Under the pieces are notes generated by a model that was not told where the DNA came from, searched no databases, and saw only the letters and a program-made list of their open reading frames with translations. The translations under genes were made by a program, and so were the position numbers. This document shows, in pieces, positions 1-9,096 of a DNA stretch of 64,000 nucleotides (positions within the stretch are counted from its first letter, which is position 1; every line of letters starts with the position of its first letter). Source of the DNA: Methylomonas subterranea (lineage in GTDB: Bacteria; Pseudomonadota; Gammaproteobacteria; Methylococcales; Methylomonadaceae); contig NZ_JANIBJ010000004.1 in the NCBI RefSeq assembly GCF_024505185.1, positions 62,001 through 126,000 on the forward strand, given 5' to 3'.

Positions 1-321
1 GCTTATTTGTTTAGCAACATCATTATTTGGCCGATAAATTTCTTTGTTGTTTCATCTGTTATTAAGCTTAAATGGCGTTCTATATTTTTTGTATTATGGA
101 GGCCTATTATTGGATGTTTTGTTATGACCGCTGTTTTGAGATCTGATTGGATTTCCATGTTTAGTGGGTTATTAGAATTGGACTGGCTATGTTTGGTATT
201 TAAAGTTTTTATTGGTGTGGTTGTGTATTCTTTTACCGTATTATTATGTTGGTTTGTTTTTCGCAAACCGGAAGGGGCAGAAAAAACTATTGTGAATAGG
301 TTGTTTTATTCGCCAAATTGA
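1..321 (+). CDS. C-terminal end of a polytopic membrane protein, probably a Wzx-type polysaccharide flippase (5' partial)
   Basis: The reading frame is already open at base 1 and ends at a TGA, so this is the last ~106 codons of a gene that starts outside the window. The fragment is hydrophobic, with three likely membrane segments and a short basic tail (FRKPEG...). Its place directly upstream of sugar-transfer genes suggests the end of an oligosaccharide flippase or other polysaccharide-export membrane protein. No diagnostic motif is visible, so the family is inferred from context. A TTG at position 7 is in frame but is not a credible start, because the frame continues upstream of it. Confidence 0.6.
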   Translation, partial: AYLFSNIIIWPINFFVVSSVIKLKWRSIFFVLWRPIIGCFVMTAVLRSDWISMFSGLLELDWLCLVFKVFIGVVVYSFTVLLCWFVFRKPEGAEKTIVNRLFYSPN

Positions 322-355
322 GTGTTTTTGAAATTAGATTGGGCATTCTGGAGAA

Positions 356-1102
356 ATGATGGGAAGAACTGTAGTTAAAACTGGCCTTTTTTCGCGTATG
401 GGTGACCTAGATACAGGTGGGATGGAAAAAAATTACAAGGGATTGGCTATACATGCATTAAATGGACTGCACGAGTTTGTTGGGGATAAAGTAAAGGAGT
501 TGTTTTTTGATTCTGCGAATTTATTGGATCTTGCCGCAGGTAGTGGTGCGTTGTCTCTTCGGCTACAGGATATGGGGTTTAAGATAACCGCCTATGATTA
601 TGAAGAAAATAACTTTCGACTTAAGCAGTCTATCAAATTCAATCAAGTAGATTTAAATAACGACTTTTCGAAGATATCTGATTGTTTGTACGACGGAGTT
701 ATAGCTGTTGAAATAATTGAGCATCTGGAAAATCCGCGCCATTTAATTAGAGAGATCTATGATTCGTTGGTGCCAGGGGGCAAGGTGTTAATAACAACGC
801 CAAATATAGATAATCCGGTTTCACTTGCTTTCTATGTTCGATTTGGTTGGTTTCAATGGTTTAGTGATGAAAACTATAATAACGAAGGCCATATAACACC
901 TGTTTCCCAGCACTGGATGAATAAATTTCTGCTTGAGGCCGGTTTTGTAGATGTTGATTTTGTAAGTTACGGAGACCCGTTTCGTGTATTAGTTGGATGG
1001 CCCAAGATGAAATATTTTGCTCGTCTCTTAAGTTTTTTGACATCTATAGATAAAAGTAAACAAGGGGAAATAATGGTTGTGTCTGCGCGCAAGCCTAATT
1101 AA
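356..1102 (+). CDS. class I SAM-dependent methyltransferase
   Basis: This 248-residue protein has the class I methyltransferase pattern: motif I LDLAAGSGALSLRL at about residues 57-70, an acidic strand-2 end (TAYDYEENN), the post-strand-4 segment GVIAVEIIEHLENP and the loop VPGGKVLITTPN. The family transfers a methyl group from S-adenosylmethionine, and the layout is like UbiG-type enzymes. Between glycan genes it probably methylates a sugar or lipid-linked glycan precursor, but the substrate cannot be read from sequence. Two ATGs stand in tandem at 356 and 359, with a TGGAG-like ribosome site just upstream. The gene is AT-rich like its neighbours. Confidence 0.8.
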   Translation: MMGRTVVKTGLFSRMGDLDTGGMEKNYKGLAIHALNGLHEFVGDKVKELFFDSANLLDLAAGSGALSLRLQDMGFKITAYDYEENNFRLKQSIKFNQVDLNNDFSKISDCLYDGVIAVEIIEHLENPRHLIREIYDSLVPGGKVLITTPNIDNPVSLAFYVRFGWFQWFSDENYNNEGHITPVSQHWMNKFLLEAGFVDVDFVSYGDPFRVLVGWPKMKYFARLLSFLTSIDKSKQGEIMVVSARKPN

Positions 1103-1635
1103 CGTTGACGGTGCTCTGGTTATCATTGTAAGAGTTATTACAATTCAAAGCGAAAAATTTACAATCACTAATGCGCCATATAAATGAATTATTGGTCTTT
1201 TTATTCGCTCTGCAGAAAGGAAGTTATTCTAATGAGTCAATATTTGGCGGTGAAGGCAGGTTTAAGTGAATATGATGTGCTTGGATATGTGTATTCTGAT
1301 TATGCGGTCATTTAAAAGCATAAATATTTAGTGTGTGTGTAAATATGGCCATTATAGAGTCGGTGCTCTAATAATTTCGAGTTTGTTATAGCCATTACTG
1401 GTAACGTTTTTGATGATATTGCTTTAACGCCAGTTGATCTGCATTAAGGAAGGGGTTGGGGATGCATTTAATCATTTAGAATAGCTATAATATTAATTAT
1501 CGATTTTTTGTTCCTATTCATTGATTAAAACTTTTTATGCGTGGTTAGATACTTGTGTATATCAGTATTATTTTCTTGGCAATTTGTGATAAATTTATTG
1601 TTAAGTTTCTATATATTTGTAGCAGTTGTTGAATT
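1103..1635. other. AT-rich intergenic stretch without a convincing gene
   Basis: This is 533 bases between the methyltransferase and the next glycosyltransferase. It is strongly AT-rich, with stops in all frames. The only start-plus-spacer arrangement I could find is a 27-codon ORF at 1232-1315 (starts MSQYLAVKAG, preceded by AGGAAG), which I do not recognise. It may be a degenerate gene remnant within a variable glycan locus, or simply the leader and promoter region of the glycosyltransferase at 1636. Confidence 0.5.
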
Positions 1636-2793
1636 ATGAGCCAAAAAAATAAATGGCTTTTCGTACTTCCCTGGGAAATATCTTATCCTGGTGGGGTTAA
1701 TCAGGTAGTCAGCAATTTGCTTGCAGAGTTTGATAAGGACCCTGAGGTGAAAGGTGGCTTACTTATAGATTGCCATTATAAAGGAAGCGACGAAAACACA
1801 GGTGTAGATCGTATTTTGCTTAGCAATCCTTTTTGGTCTCCCGGACTGATAGGACTTGTTAAGTACATCGTTAAAATCCCCGGTATATTTTTGAAATTAA
1901 GAACAATTATTTCTGGTGACGTTGTTTGTGTTAATTCGCATTATCCGTCTTTGAATGTAATAAACTATATTTTTTACAAACGTGTATTTTTATGTAAGTG
2001 GAAAATTGTCTTATCGTTTCATGGTCTCGATATCAAAGGAATTGAAACTTCGGTTGGCATGGAGAGGCGATTTTGGTTGTATGTTTTTCAAAAAGTTGAT
2101 GCTATTGTCTTCTGTTCGTATTTTCTGGCTCAACACTTTTTAAATTTGGTTGGCGACAAGTACCAGGATAAAATTATAGTTATTCATAACGGTATTAATC
2201 CAGATTTATTAGCTCGGGAGTCCGTGGGGTATGAGTTGTTGCCTAATGGATTGGATACTAGGCCATTTATTTTGAATGTGGCTACATTTGAGTATAAGAA
2301 AGGCCAGGATTTATTGATAAAATCTTTTTCTAAAATTAGGCGTGTACATAATGTTAAGCTTTGCTTAATTGGAAGGGAGGCATCAGAGCTGGATTATTAT
2401 AAAGCTTTGGTTAGAGATTTAGGTTGTGAAGATGATGTAATTTTTTTTGAAAATGTCAAACATAGTGATGTCATGGCTTTTTTTAAAAAAGCAAGGCTTT
2501 TTTGCTTGCCATCCCGTTTCGAGCCTTTTGGCATTGTGTTACTTGAATCGGGTTTTCTGGGGTGTCCAGTCGTTGCGACGAAAGTTGGAGGTATCCCTGA
2601 GATAATAACAGACGGTTATGACGGGTATTTGTTTGAATCTGAAGACGTCGACGAGTTGACGTCTGTATTGGATACTGTTTTGAGAAATCCTGAACGTGCA
2701 GAGCAGAGCGCGGTTTGCTTAAAAGAGAAAATTATTAGGAATTTTACTTGGCATTATGCGGCGGAAAAATATCTTAAAATCTTGTCTGATTAA
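1636..2793 (+). CDS. glycosyltransferase family 4 (GT-B fold)
   Basis: The 385-residue protein has both GT-B halves. The N-terminal acceptor domain contains the glycine-rich loop ISYPGGVNQV near residue 15. The C-terminal nucleotide-sugar domain starts around residue 210 (LNVATFEYKKGQD) and carries the EX7E signature in RFEPFGIVLLESG, followed by PVVATKVGGIPEII. GT4 enzymes retain anomeric configuration while moving a sugar from a nucleotide donor to a lipid-linked acceptor in the cytoplasm. In this locus it should add one residue to the exopolysaccharide repeat. Donor and acceptor are unknown. It converges on the TPR gene at 2846. Confidence 0.9.
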   Translation: MSQKNKWLFVLPWEISYPGGVNQVVSNLLAEFDKDPEVKGGLLIDCHYKGSDENTGVDRILLSNPFWSPGLIGLVKYIVKIPGIFLKLRTIISGDVVCVNSHYPSLNVINYIFYKRVFLCKWKIVLSFHGLDIKGIETSVGMERRFWLYVFQKVDAIVFCSYFLAQHFLNLVGDKYQDKIIVIHNGINPDLLARESVGYELLPNGLDTRPFILNVATFEYKKGQDLLIKSFSKIRRVHNVKLCLIGREASELDYYKALVRDLGCEDDVIFFENVKHSDVMAFFKKARLFCLPSRFEPFGIVLLESGFLGCPVVATKVGGIPEIITDGYDGYLFESEDVDELTSVLDTVLRNPERAEQSAVCLKEKIIRNFTWHYAAEKYLKILSD

Positions 2794-2837
2794 TAAATAC
2801 AATGTTGTAGGTGGTATTTATATGATTTATTTTTTGT
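2793..2837 (+). terminator. possible Rho-independent terminator between convergent genes
   Basis: An 8-bp inverted repeat (ATAAATAC at 2793-2800 and GTATTTAT at 2814-2821) is followed by a T-rich tract. It lies between the converging glycosyltransferase and TPR genes. The stem is all A-T except one pair, so it is weak. Confidence 0.3.
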
Positions 2838-2845
2838 GAATTACT

Positions 2846-3502
2846 CTACTCAGTCCATATGCCTATATTTTTAAGTTTTAATTTTAAGCTTTCAGGTGTT
2901 TTTTTGTTTTTATATGCGATTTTTGCATATTTTAGTGCTCTTTCATATTCCTTCATGTCGATCAATAATAATGATAACGAATAAGCAATCTTGGGGTTGT
3001 CATTATCTATTTCAAGCGCTTTTTGATAAATTGTTGACGATTCGGTGAGATGACCTATTTTGTGGAGGTAATATCCGTATAAGGCATAGCTGGCGGAGTC
3101 TTGCGGGCTGAATTTTATGGCGCGTTGAAGGTAGCATTCGACCGGACTCAGGAGTTCCCTGTTTTCTGTTAACAATTTATTGGTTAATTTAAACTTATAC
3201 CTGATGACGCTAAGCAGGGCTCTGTGATGGTTAGGAAAAGCGCGAAGGGTGTAATCGAGATCAGCCGGAACATATCCTCCTATGCCTTTAATATGGTTTT
3301 CAACGTCAGCGGAAAAGTGACTATGTTCAACGATAGGCAAATTTTGCTTATCTTCCAGTTTTGTGTAGTCAAACGGACCATAACCCTGTGCTCCGCCAGT
3401 GCAGGGCAGTCCTTGGAGTGTTTGGCCCACCCAGGGTGCTGAATTGGCGGCTGCAGTGACTGTTGGGATTAAAGTCGTTATCAGTATTGCTAAAATCTTC
3501 AT
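2846..3502 (-). CDS. secreted TPR-repeat protein of the exopolysaccharide locus
   Basis: This 218-residue protein begins with a Sec signal peptide (MKILAILITTLIPTVTAAA, cleavage near residue 19). A short Cys-containing segment (LPCTGGAQGYGPFDYT) follows, then a helical C-terminal half with at least two tetratricopeptide units (about residues 135-205, with SASYALYGYYLHKIG and PKIAYSLSLLLIDM). It is predicted to be periplasmic. TPR proteins usually act as scaffolds, and such proteins are frequent in export and polymerisation loci, so a role in polysaccharide assembly or secretion is plausible but not shown. It is divergent from the O-ligase gene with only about 50 bases between the starts, so their promoters must be shared or overlapping. 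Confidence 0.7.
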   Translation of the reverse strand: MKILAILITTLIPTVTAAANSAPWVGQTLQGLPCTGGAQGYGPFDYTKLEDKQNLPIVEHSHFSADVENHIKGIGGYVPADLDYTLRAFPNHHRALLSVIRYKFKLTNKLLTENRELLSPVECYLQRAIKFSPQDSASYALYGYYLHKIGHLTESSTIYQKALEIDNDNPKIAYSLSLLLIDMKEYERALKYAKIAYKNKKTPESLKLKLKNIGIWTE

Positions 3503-3553
3503 GGTGCTAGGTTTCTAATGGTTGGTTATGGCGTGTATTTTCTGAGTTGATAA

Positions 3554-4855
3554 ATGAGAGACATTGTACTGGTTTTAGTTTTTTTGGGCCTATTTCCCAA
3601 AATGCTTTATCAACCTTTCATAGGTATTTTGGTATGGATTTGGCTGGCATTCATGATGCCTCAGTCTCTCGCTTATGGGTTTGCCAGAAGTATACCGTTC
3701 TCGGTACTTACGGCGGCGGCAATCTTGTTTTCTACGCTGATTTCCACGGAGCGAAAACGACTCCCCCTGACGCTGCTTACCGTGTTACTCATTATTTTTA
3801 ACATTTGGATGCAGACGACCACACTTTTTGCGTTATATCCGGAAGATGCGCGTGTTGTCGCATCGACCACAGTAAAAGCGCAGTTGATTAATTTTATCTG
3901 CATAATGCTTACTAGTAGCTATGAAAGAATAAAGCAAATCTTATGGGTGGTGGTGCTTTCAATCGGATTTTATATGCTCAAGGGTGGCGTGTTTGCACTT
4001 GTGACTGCCGGAAACTACATGGTTATGGGGCCGGAGGGATCTTATCTGGATGGAAATAATAACATTGGCTTAGTCGCGGCAATGTTGGTGCCTCTTATTC
4101 GTTTTTTACAAATGGATGATAGTAGGGTTTGGGTGAAACGTTGTCTTGTTTTTTTGATGATATGTTGTTTGTTGGTTTCCGCGGCATCATATTCTCGCGG
4201 CGCCATGTTGGCGGCCATAGCGATGGGTGGATTCCTATGGTTGAAAGGTACAAATAAACTTCCCATATTGATTTTGGTGCTTCTAAGCGGAGCGACTCTA
4301 TTACAGTTTATGCCTGATAGATGGAAATCCCGGATGGATACCGTGGAAACCTACGAAGAAGATGCCTCGGCGATGGGGCGTATCAATGCCTGGGAGATGT
4401 CTTGGAATCTCGCCAAGGATTATCCATTCGGAGCCGGATTTGAGTGTGGTGCAAGGCCAGAGTTATTTATGCTCTACGCACCAGATCCAACCGATAGTCA
4501 CGATTTTCATAGCAATTATTTTTCCGTATTAGCCCACCATGGGTATTTGGGATTGGGCTTATACTTTGCGATTATGTTCGTTGCATGGAGGACTGGCTCT
4601 CGAATAATTAAAAAGTCTGAATTGTTCCCGGACACTGCATGGATGGGAAAATTGGCGGCAATGATTCAGGTGAGTCTTATTGGTTATTGGGTGGGGGGGA
4701 CTTTTTTGAATTTGGCCTATTGGGATTTACCTTACTTGTTGATTGGTTTGCTTATTGTGCTCCAGCGCATGTTAAATGATCGAATTTCGATGAAGGAAGA
4801 CAGCGATTCTGGAAGGTTATATGCCCCTATTTCAGTCAGAACCCTAACTCGATAA
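3554..4855 (+). CDS. probable O-glycosylation ligase / Wzy-type polymerase, exosortase A-associated
   Basis: The 433-residue polytopic membrane protein has about ten hydrophobic segments. A large periplasmic loop contains the Wzy_C-type signature around SHDFHSNYFSVLAHHGYLGLGLY (His near residues 315-330). It fits the exosortase A-associated O-ligase family (the TIGR03097 type). Members join or polymerise undecaprenyl-linked glycans at the periplasmic face. The start at 3554 gives a clean hydrophobic N-terminus (MRDIVLVLVFLGLFP); a second ATG at 3547 opens a different, short frame. It heads a run of plus-strand genes that continues to about 11.4 kb. Confidence 0.85.
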   Translation: MRDIVLVLVFLGLFPKMLYQPFIGILVWIWLAFMMPQSLAYGFARSIPFSVLTAAAILFSTLISTERKRLPLTLLTVLLIIFNIWMQTTTLFALYPEDARVVASTTVKAQLINFICIMLTSSYERIKQILWVVVLSIGFYMLKGGVFALVTAGNYMVMGPEGSYLDGNNNIGLVAAMLVPLIRFLQMDDSRVWVKRCLVFLMICCLLVSAASYSRGAMLAAIAMGGFLWLKGTNKLPILILVLLSGATLLQFMPDRWKSRMDTVETYEEDASAMGRINAWEMSWNLAKDYPFGAGFECGARPELFMLYAPDPTDSHDFHSNYFSVLAHHGYLGLGLYFAIMFVAWRTGSRIIKKSELFPDTAWMGKLAAMIQVSLIGYWVGGTFLNLAYWDLPYLLIGLLIVLQRMLNDRISMKEDSDSGRLYAPISVRTLTR

Positions 4856-4876
4856 ATTAATTAATTACTAAAACTG

Positions 4877-7207
4877 ATGGTATCCATACGAAACACAGCT
4901 AGTTTAAAGAGTTCGCTTATGCTATTAATTAAGCTTGGGGTTACATCGCTGTTACTTCTGGTCGTATTTTCTAGAATAGATATTAATAATATCGCTCAAT
5001 TGTTGTTTTATGTTGACTGGAAATATATATTGGCTGCGATTTTTATTACTATACTCCAAACTTATATTCTCTCATGGCGGTGGCATAGAATTGTATGTTT
5101 TTTGGATGGCATGCTCGAAGTTGCAGTGGCTGTCAGACTGTCTTTTCTTGGTGTGTTCATGAATCAGGTGCTGCCTACTTCGATAGGGGGCGATGTTTTC
5201 AGGGTTTGGGGGGCTCATCGACACGGGTTGATTAGCAATATAGGTTTTAGTAGCGTGGTTATCGATAGAGTTACCGGGTTGCTTTCGCTCAGTATGGTGG
5301 TAACAATCGCATCGTTGTTTGTCTGGTCCGACCTTAATGATGGGCTTTTACGTTTTACAATATTGAGTTCCAGCGTGATGATCCTTGCACTGATAGTGTT
5401 TTGCACGGTTGGAGTCGGACAAAAATATAGATTTTTGAATCATCATATTGTCAAGTTAATGAACGATCTTGCCAGTGGTATGCGTAAATTGCTTGTTAAT
5501 CCGTATCGGGCAGTTGAAGTTTTAATAGTGGGAGCATTGGCTTCGTCAACCGGGTTTTTAGCGGTTTTTGTATTAAGTAAAAGTATTGGTATAGACGTTT
5601 CATTTTTTATCAGCGCTGTGTTTGTCGGTATGGTGACCTTGCTCGCCGCGTTACCAATTTCTATTGGAGGGTGGGGGGTTCGTGAAAGCGCCATGGTCGC
5701 GTTGTTTGGTATCGTGGGGGTGCCAAATGAAAAATCTTTGTTGTTGTCGGTGCTCTACGGGGTTGTAATGATGCTTGCTTCGTTACCTGGAGGGTTCTTA
5801 TGGTGGGGTGGCAAGGGCAGTCTCAAGTCTGATTCGACTTGCGCTCAAGTTGGGCAACTTGATTCAAAGGTGTGTATGGCGTTGGATTTTCATAATGCGA
5901 CGAATAAGAGAAGGGCGTTAGGCAGGATCGGGTTCTATGGCGCAAAAGCTATCAACCAGATGTTTCGCACTGAATTATCGACTTCTCATGCTTGGCTTTA
6001 TATCTTGCTGTTTTTGGGGTTGGGAATTTCCATATTGCTGAAAGGGCCGGTAATCAGTCTAGACTCATCGACCTATGTCAATCATTGGCCGACACGTTCC
6101 CCAGTGTATCCTTTTTTGCTCGATATATTTGATGAGCACTATCATCTTTTGGTGTTGATGCAATACATAACTGGAGTGGCATCAATAGTATTCTTTTGTG
6201 AAAAATTAAAGTCTATTTTTATTCGGACGCGGCACGTTAGTATAATGTTTTTTTTGTTGCTGATATTGCCATATTTGCCAATCGATTTTCTCGATATTGC
6301 CAATCTTGTAGGGGCGGAGTCTGTTTCTTATTCCTTGTTTTTGTTATCGACAGGTTATTTTATAGCTGGATTGTATGCACTAGATAAAAGAAGTATCTTC
6401 CTGTCATGTGTTATATTGTTTATTTTGATGTTGACTAGAAAACAATTCGTTTTTTTGTATCCGGTTTACGTCCTGATGTTATTGCTTATGCGAAATAAAT
6501 CAAAATCTTTGATCTTGATATGCATGGTTTTTGTTAGTTACTTTGGATCAAATGCAATCGAAAGGGTTTATAACGGCATTACAGCGGGTCATTTTACGGG
6601 AGTGCCATTTACTGGAATACAATTGGTCGTGCGTCCGCTTTGGATAGCTCGCTTCGTCGACGCGGATCAATTTTCTGGGCTTGAAAAGGAGGTTTTTGTT
6701 TCGACATTACAAATGATGGATAAAAACTATGTGTCATTAAGCTCCTGTAAGGAAAGCGCGTTGCCGATTCAATGCGGATACCATCATTTTCTCGAAAGTT
6801 ATAACTTAATTTGCTGGCAAATACTATATCCTGTACTTAAAGGGAATGGAATTACTGACTGGTGGGAAATTGATAGAATCACCCTTTCAATTTCCTATAA
6901 ATTAATCAAGGGCAATCTGTTTACATATCTTTCAGAGTATTATTCGGCAGTCAAAAATGGAGATGGTCCTTATTATATGCTCTTTCTGCTCGTTGTATTA
7001 ATCTTATCGTTAATAGATAGTATGAGGTATGATAAAATCACCTCAAGGGTTTTGCTAATGGTAACCATGATGTGTCTTGCCAATATTTTATTGGTTTCCA
7101 TCGTTGAACCACTCTTGCAGCGATATACTTTCTACACCAGTTTTCTGCAAATCGCCGTATTGGTAGTATTTTTATTTGAGCCAGAGAAATCTAAATGTGT
7201 GGAATAG
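4877..7207 (+). CDS. two-part membrane protein: YbhN/LPG-synthase-type TM domain fused to a GT-C-like domain
   Basis: Residues about 1-315 match the lysylphosphatidylglycerol synthase TM (YbhN/UPF0104) fold: multiple membrane helices with the signature loops NQVLPTSIGGDVFRVW (95-110) and PISIGGWGVRE (260-270). A hydrophilic linker (315-370) leads into a second polytopic half, residues about 370-776. That half contains DSSTYVNHWPTRSPVYPFLL near residue 400, which resembles the first loop of GT39/ArnT-like GT-C glycosyltransferases. I infer lipid-linked substrate flipping coupled to sugar transfer, but neither activity is proven. The gene overlaps the next start by 13 bases, indicating translational coupling. 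Confidence 0.7.
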   Translation: MVSIRNTASLKSSLMLLIKLGVTSLLLLVVFSRIDINNIAQLLFYVDWKYILAAIFITILQTYILSWRWHRIVCFLDGMLEVAVAVRLSFLGVFMNQVLPTSIGGDVFRVWGAHRHGLISNIGFSSVVIDRVTGLLSLSMVVTIASLFVWSDLNDGLLRFTILSSSVMILALIVFCTVGVGQKYRFLNHHIVKLMNDLASGMRKLLVNPYRAVEVLIVGALASSTGFLAVFVLSKSIGIDVSFFISAVFVGMVTLLAALPISIGGWGVRESAMVALFGIVGVPNEKSLLLSVLYGVVMMLASLPGGFLWWGGKGSLKSDSTCAQVGQLDSKVCMALDFHNATNKRRALGRIGFYGAKAINQMFRTELSTSHAWLYILLFLGLGISILLKGPVISLDSSTYVNHWPTRSPVYPFLLDIFDEHYHLLVLMQYITGVASIVFFCEKLKSIFIRTRHVSIMFFLLLILPYLPIDFLDIANLVGAESVSYSLFLLSTGYFIAGLYALDKRSIFLSCVILFILMLTRKQFVFLYPVYVLMLLLMRNKSKSLILICMVFVSYFGSNAIERVYNGITAGHFTGVPFTGIQLVVRPLWIARFVDADQFSGLEKEVFVSTLQMMDKNYVSLSSCKESALPIQCGYHHFLESYNLICWQILYPVLKGNGITDWWEIDRITLSISYKLIKGNLFTYLSEYYSAVKNGDGPYYMLFLLVVLILSLIDSMRYDKITSRVLLMVTMMCLANILLVSIVEPLLQRYTFYTSFLQIAVLVVFLFEPEKSKCVE

Positions 7208-9096
7208 CGGGTGAATTGAATTGGGGTGGCTCGGTTGATCCTGTTGCCATGGAGAAAGTAATTTCGGCAATGGTTCATAGGGGGCCCGATGCGGGGTCAA
7301 TAAAGCAATGCGGGAAAGTGGTATTGGGTCACCGCAGGCTATCGGTAATTGATACACGTGCTGTTTCTAATCAGCCGATGTTTGATAGAGACGGACTTGC
7401 CTGCATCGTTTTTAACGGAGAGATTTATAACCACGGCCAATTGAGGCAGGAATTGGTGGCGAGGGGGGCTGAGTTTTTAACTAACTCGGATACTGAAGTG
7501 ATTTTGCAAGCCTATCTGCATTGGGATGTGGAATGTCTGGCAAAATTCGTGGGCATGTTTGCTTTTGCAATATGGGACGTTCGGAAACAGCGTTTGTTTA
7601 TTGCGCGCGATAGGATGGGTGAGAAACCTTTATATTTTTTTGAAAACGAATATGGTGTTGTCTTTGCTTCCGAGCTAAAGGCGCTGATGCAACACCCCTA
7701 CTGCCCTCAAGCCGTAGATCCTCGTGCTATAAGTCAGTTTCTTTCCTTAAACTATGTTCTTACCGATTGTTGTATTATTCAGGGGGTTAAAAAATTAGCG
7801 CCGGCACATTATATTTTAGCGGACCATTCAAAACCGATAGTTATCAAAGAATATTGGGCGCTAAATGAGTTTTTTAATCATAAACAGGAGTGGTCAAGTT
7901 ATAAATTGGCTCAGGACCGGCTAAATGAGTTAATTAGTCAGTCCGTTTCGGGGCAGATAGTTGCGGATGTTCCTCTGGGAGCTTTTTTAAGCGGCGGTGT
8001 TGATTCCTCGACAATCGTGTACGGAATGGCAAAATTGGCCGGGTCGAATAGGACTAAAACTTACAGTATCGGTTTTAATGAGCACTCCTATAATGAACTT
8101 CCGGAAGCCCAATCGATGGCTGATTACCTTGGGGTTGGTTTGGATTCTAAAGTAATAGCTCCGCATATTTGTGATAATTTGCCTGCGATAACTTCCGCGT
8201 ATGACGAGCCATTTGCAGACAGTTCTATGATACCAACATATTTTTTATGCCAATTTGCGAGGCAAAATGTAACGGTATCGTTGTCAGGAGATGGCGGCGA
8301 TGAGTTGTTTCTGGGATACGAAACGTATATGGCGGACAAACTTCATAATGTGTTTTCCGGAGTCCCAAATTTTATCATTCAGGCCATGCGGGGCATTGTT
8401 AATGCTCATTTGCCGGTCACTTTTCATAAAGTAAGTTTTGATTATAAATTACGCCAATTTTTGGCTGGTTTGGCTTTGCCCTTTGAACGAGCTCACTATC
8501 ACTGGCGCACTATTTTTTCAGATGCCGAAAAACGTGCTTTTTTGAACGATCCCAGTATCATGGAATATGATCCTGCTGAATCTTTCCTGCAAAAGTTTTC
8601 CGAGGTATCCAACTGCCATTTTTTGGATCAGGCCTCATATGTCGATATGAAAACCTGGTTGGTTGACGATATTTTGATTAAATTGGATCAGGCGGCGATG
8701 GCGCATTCTCTTGAAACGCGTGTGCCTTTTCTGGATCATCGAATTGTAGAGTTTGCCGCGGGTCTACCGGTTTCTTGGAAGTTGAATAGGGGTAACAAAA
8801 AGGCAATATTAAAATCATCTCAAGAAGGCAATCTTCCACATGATCTTTTATACCGAAAAAAAAAGGGATTTAACGCTCCTGTGTCCCATTGGTTGTCTAA
8901 GGATTTGGCCGCATTGGGAAAATCCGCAACCTTGGATACTCCGCTGACTGAATGGTTAAATGGAGCTGTTATCGAAAGTTTGTGGCGCGATCACGAAAAC
9001 AAAGTATCAGATAATGGGTTAAAGCTGTATGGCTTGGTTTGTTTGGGGCTTTGGTTGCAAAAACATTATGAACATATTAATAGGAAATCTACATGA
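7195..9096 (+). CDS. asnB: asparagine synthase (glutamine-hydrolysing)
   Basis: This is a full-length 633-residue class B asparagine synthase. It has Cys2 as glutaminase nucleophile (MCGIAGELN), the Ntn-amidotransferase motifs HRGPDAG and FNGEIYNH, and the ATP-pyrophosphatase loop LSGGVDSST near residue 264. The family transfers glutamine-derived ammonia to an adenylated carboxylate. Copies inside exosortase A/polysaccharide loci may amidate a sugar acid or a carrier-bound acid instead of aspartate. That alternative is inference from context. It overlaps both neighbours (13 bases upstream, an ATGA junction downstream), so it is part of the same transcription unit. Confidence 0.92.
   Translation: MCGIAGELNWGGSVDPVAMEKVISAMVHRGPDAGSIKQCGKVVLGHRRLSVIDTRAVSNQPMFDRDGLACIVFNGEIYNHGQLRQELVARGAEFLTNSDTEVILQAYLHWDVECLAKFVGMFAFAIWDVRKQRLFIARDRMGEKPLYFFENEYGVVFASELKALMQHPYCPQAVDPRAISQFLSLNYVLTDCCIIQGVKKLAPAHYILADHSKPIVIKEYWALNEFFNHKQEWSSYKLAQDRLNELISQSVSGQIVADVPLGAFLSGGVDSSTIVYGMAKLAGSNRTKTYSIGFNEHSYNELPEAQSMADYLGVGLDSKVIAPHICDNLPAITSAYDEPFADSSMIPTYFLCQFARQNVTVSLSGDGGDELFLGYETYMADKLHNVFSGVPNFIIQAMRGIVNAHLPVTFHKVSFDYKLRQFLAGLALPFERAHYHWRTIFSDAEKRAFLNDPSIMEYDPAESFLQKFSEVSNCHFLDQASYVDMKTWLVDDILIKLDQAAMAHSLETRVPFLDHRIVEFAAGLPVSWKLNRGNKKAILKSSQEGNLPHDLLYRKKKGFNAPVSHWLSKDLAALGKSATLDTPLTEWLNGAVIESLWRDHENKVSDNGLKLYGLVCLGLWLQKHYEHINRKST

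Noticed and set aside
3547-3801. 84-codon frame starting 7 bases before the O-ligase gene
   Set aside because: It overlaps the O-ligase in another frame and ends early. The 3554 frame gives the expected membrane protein.
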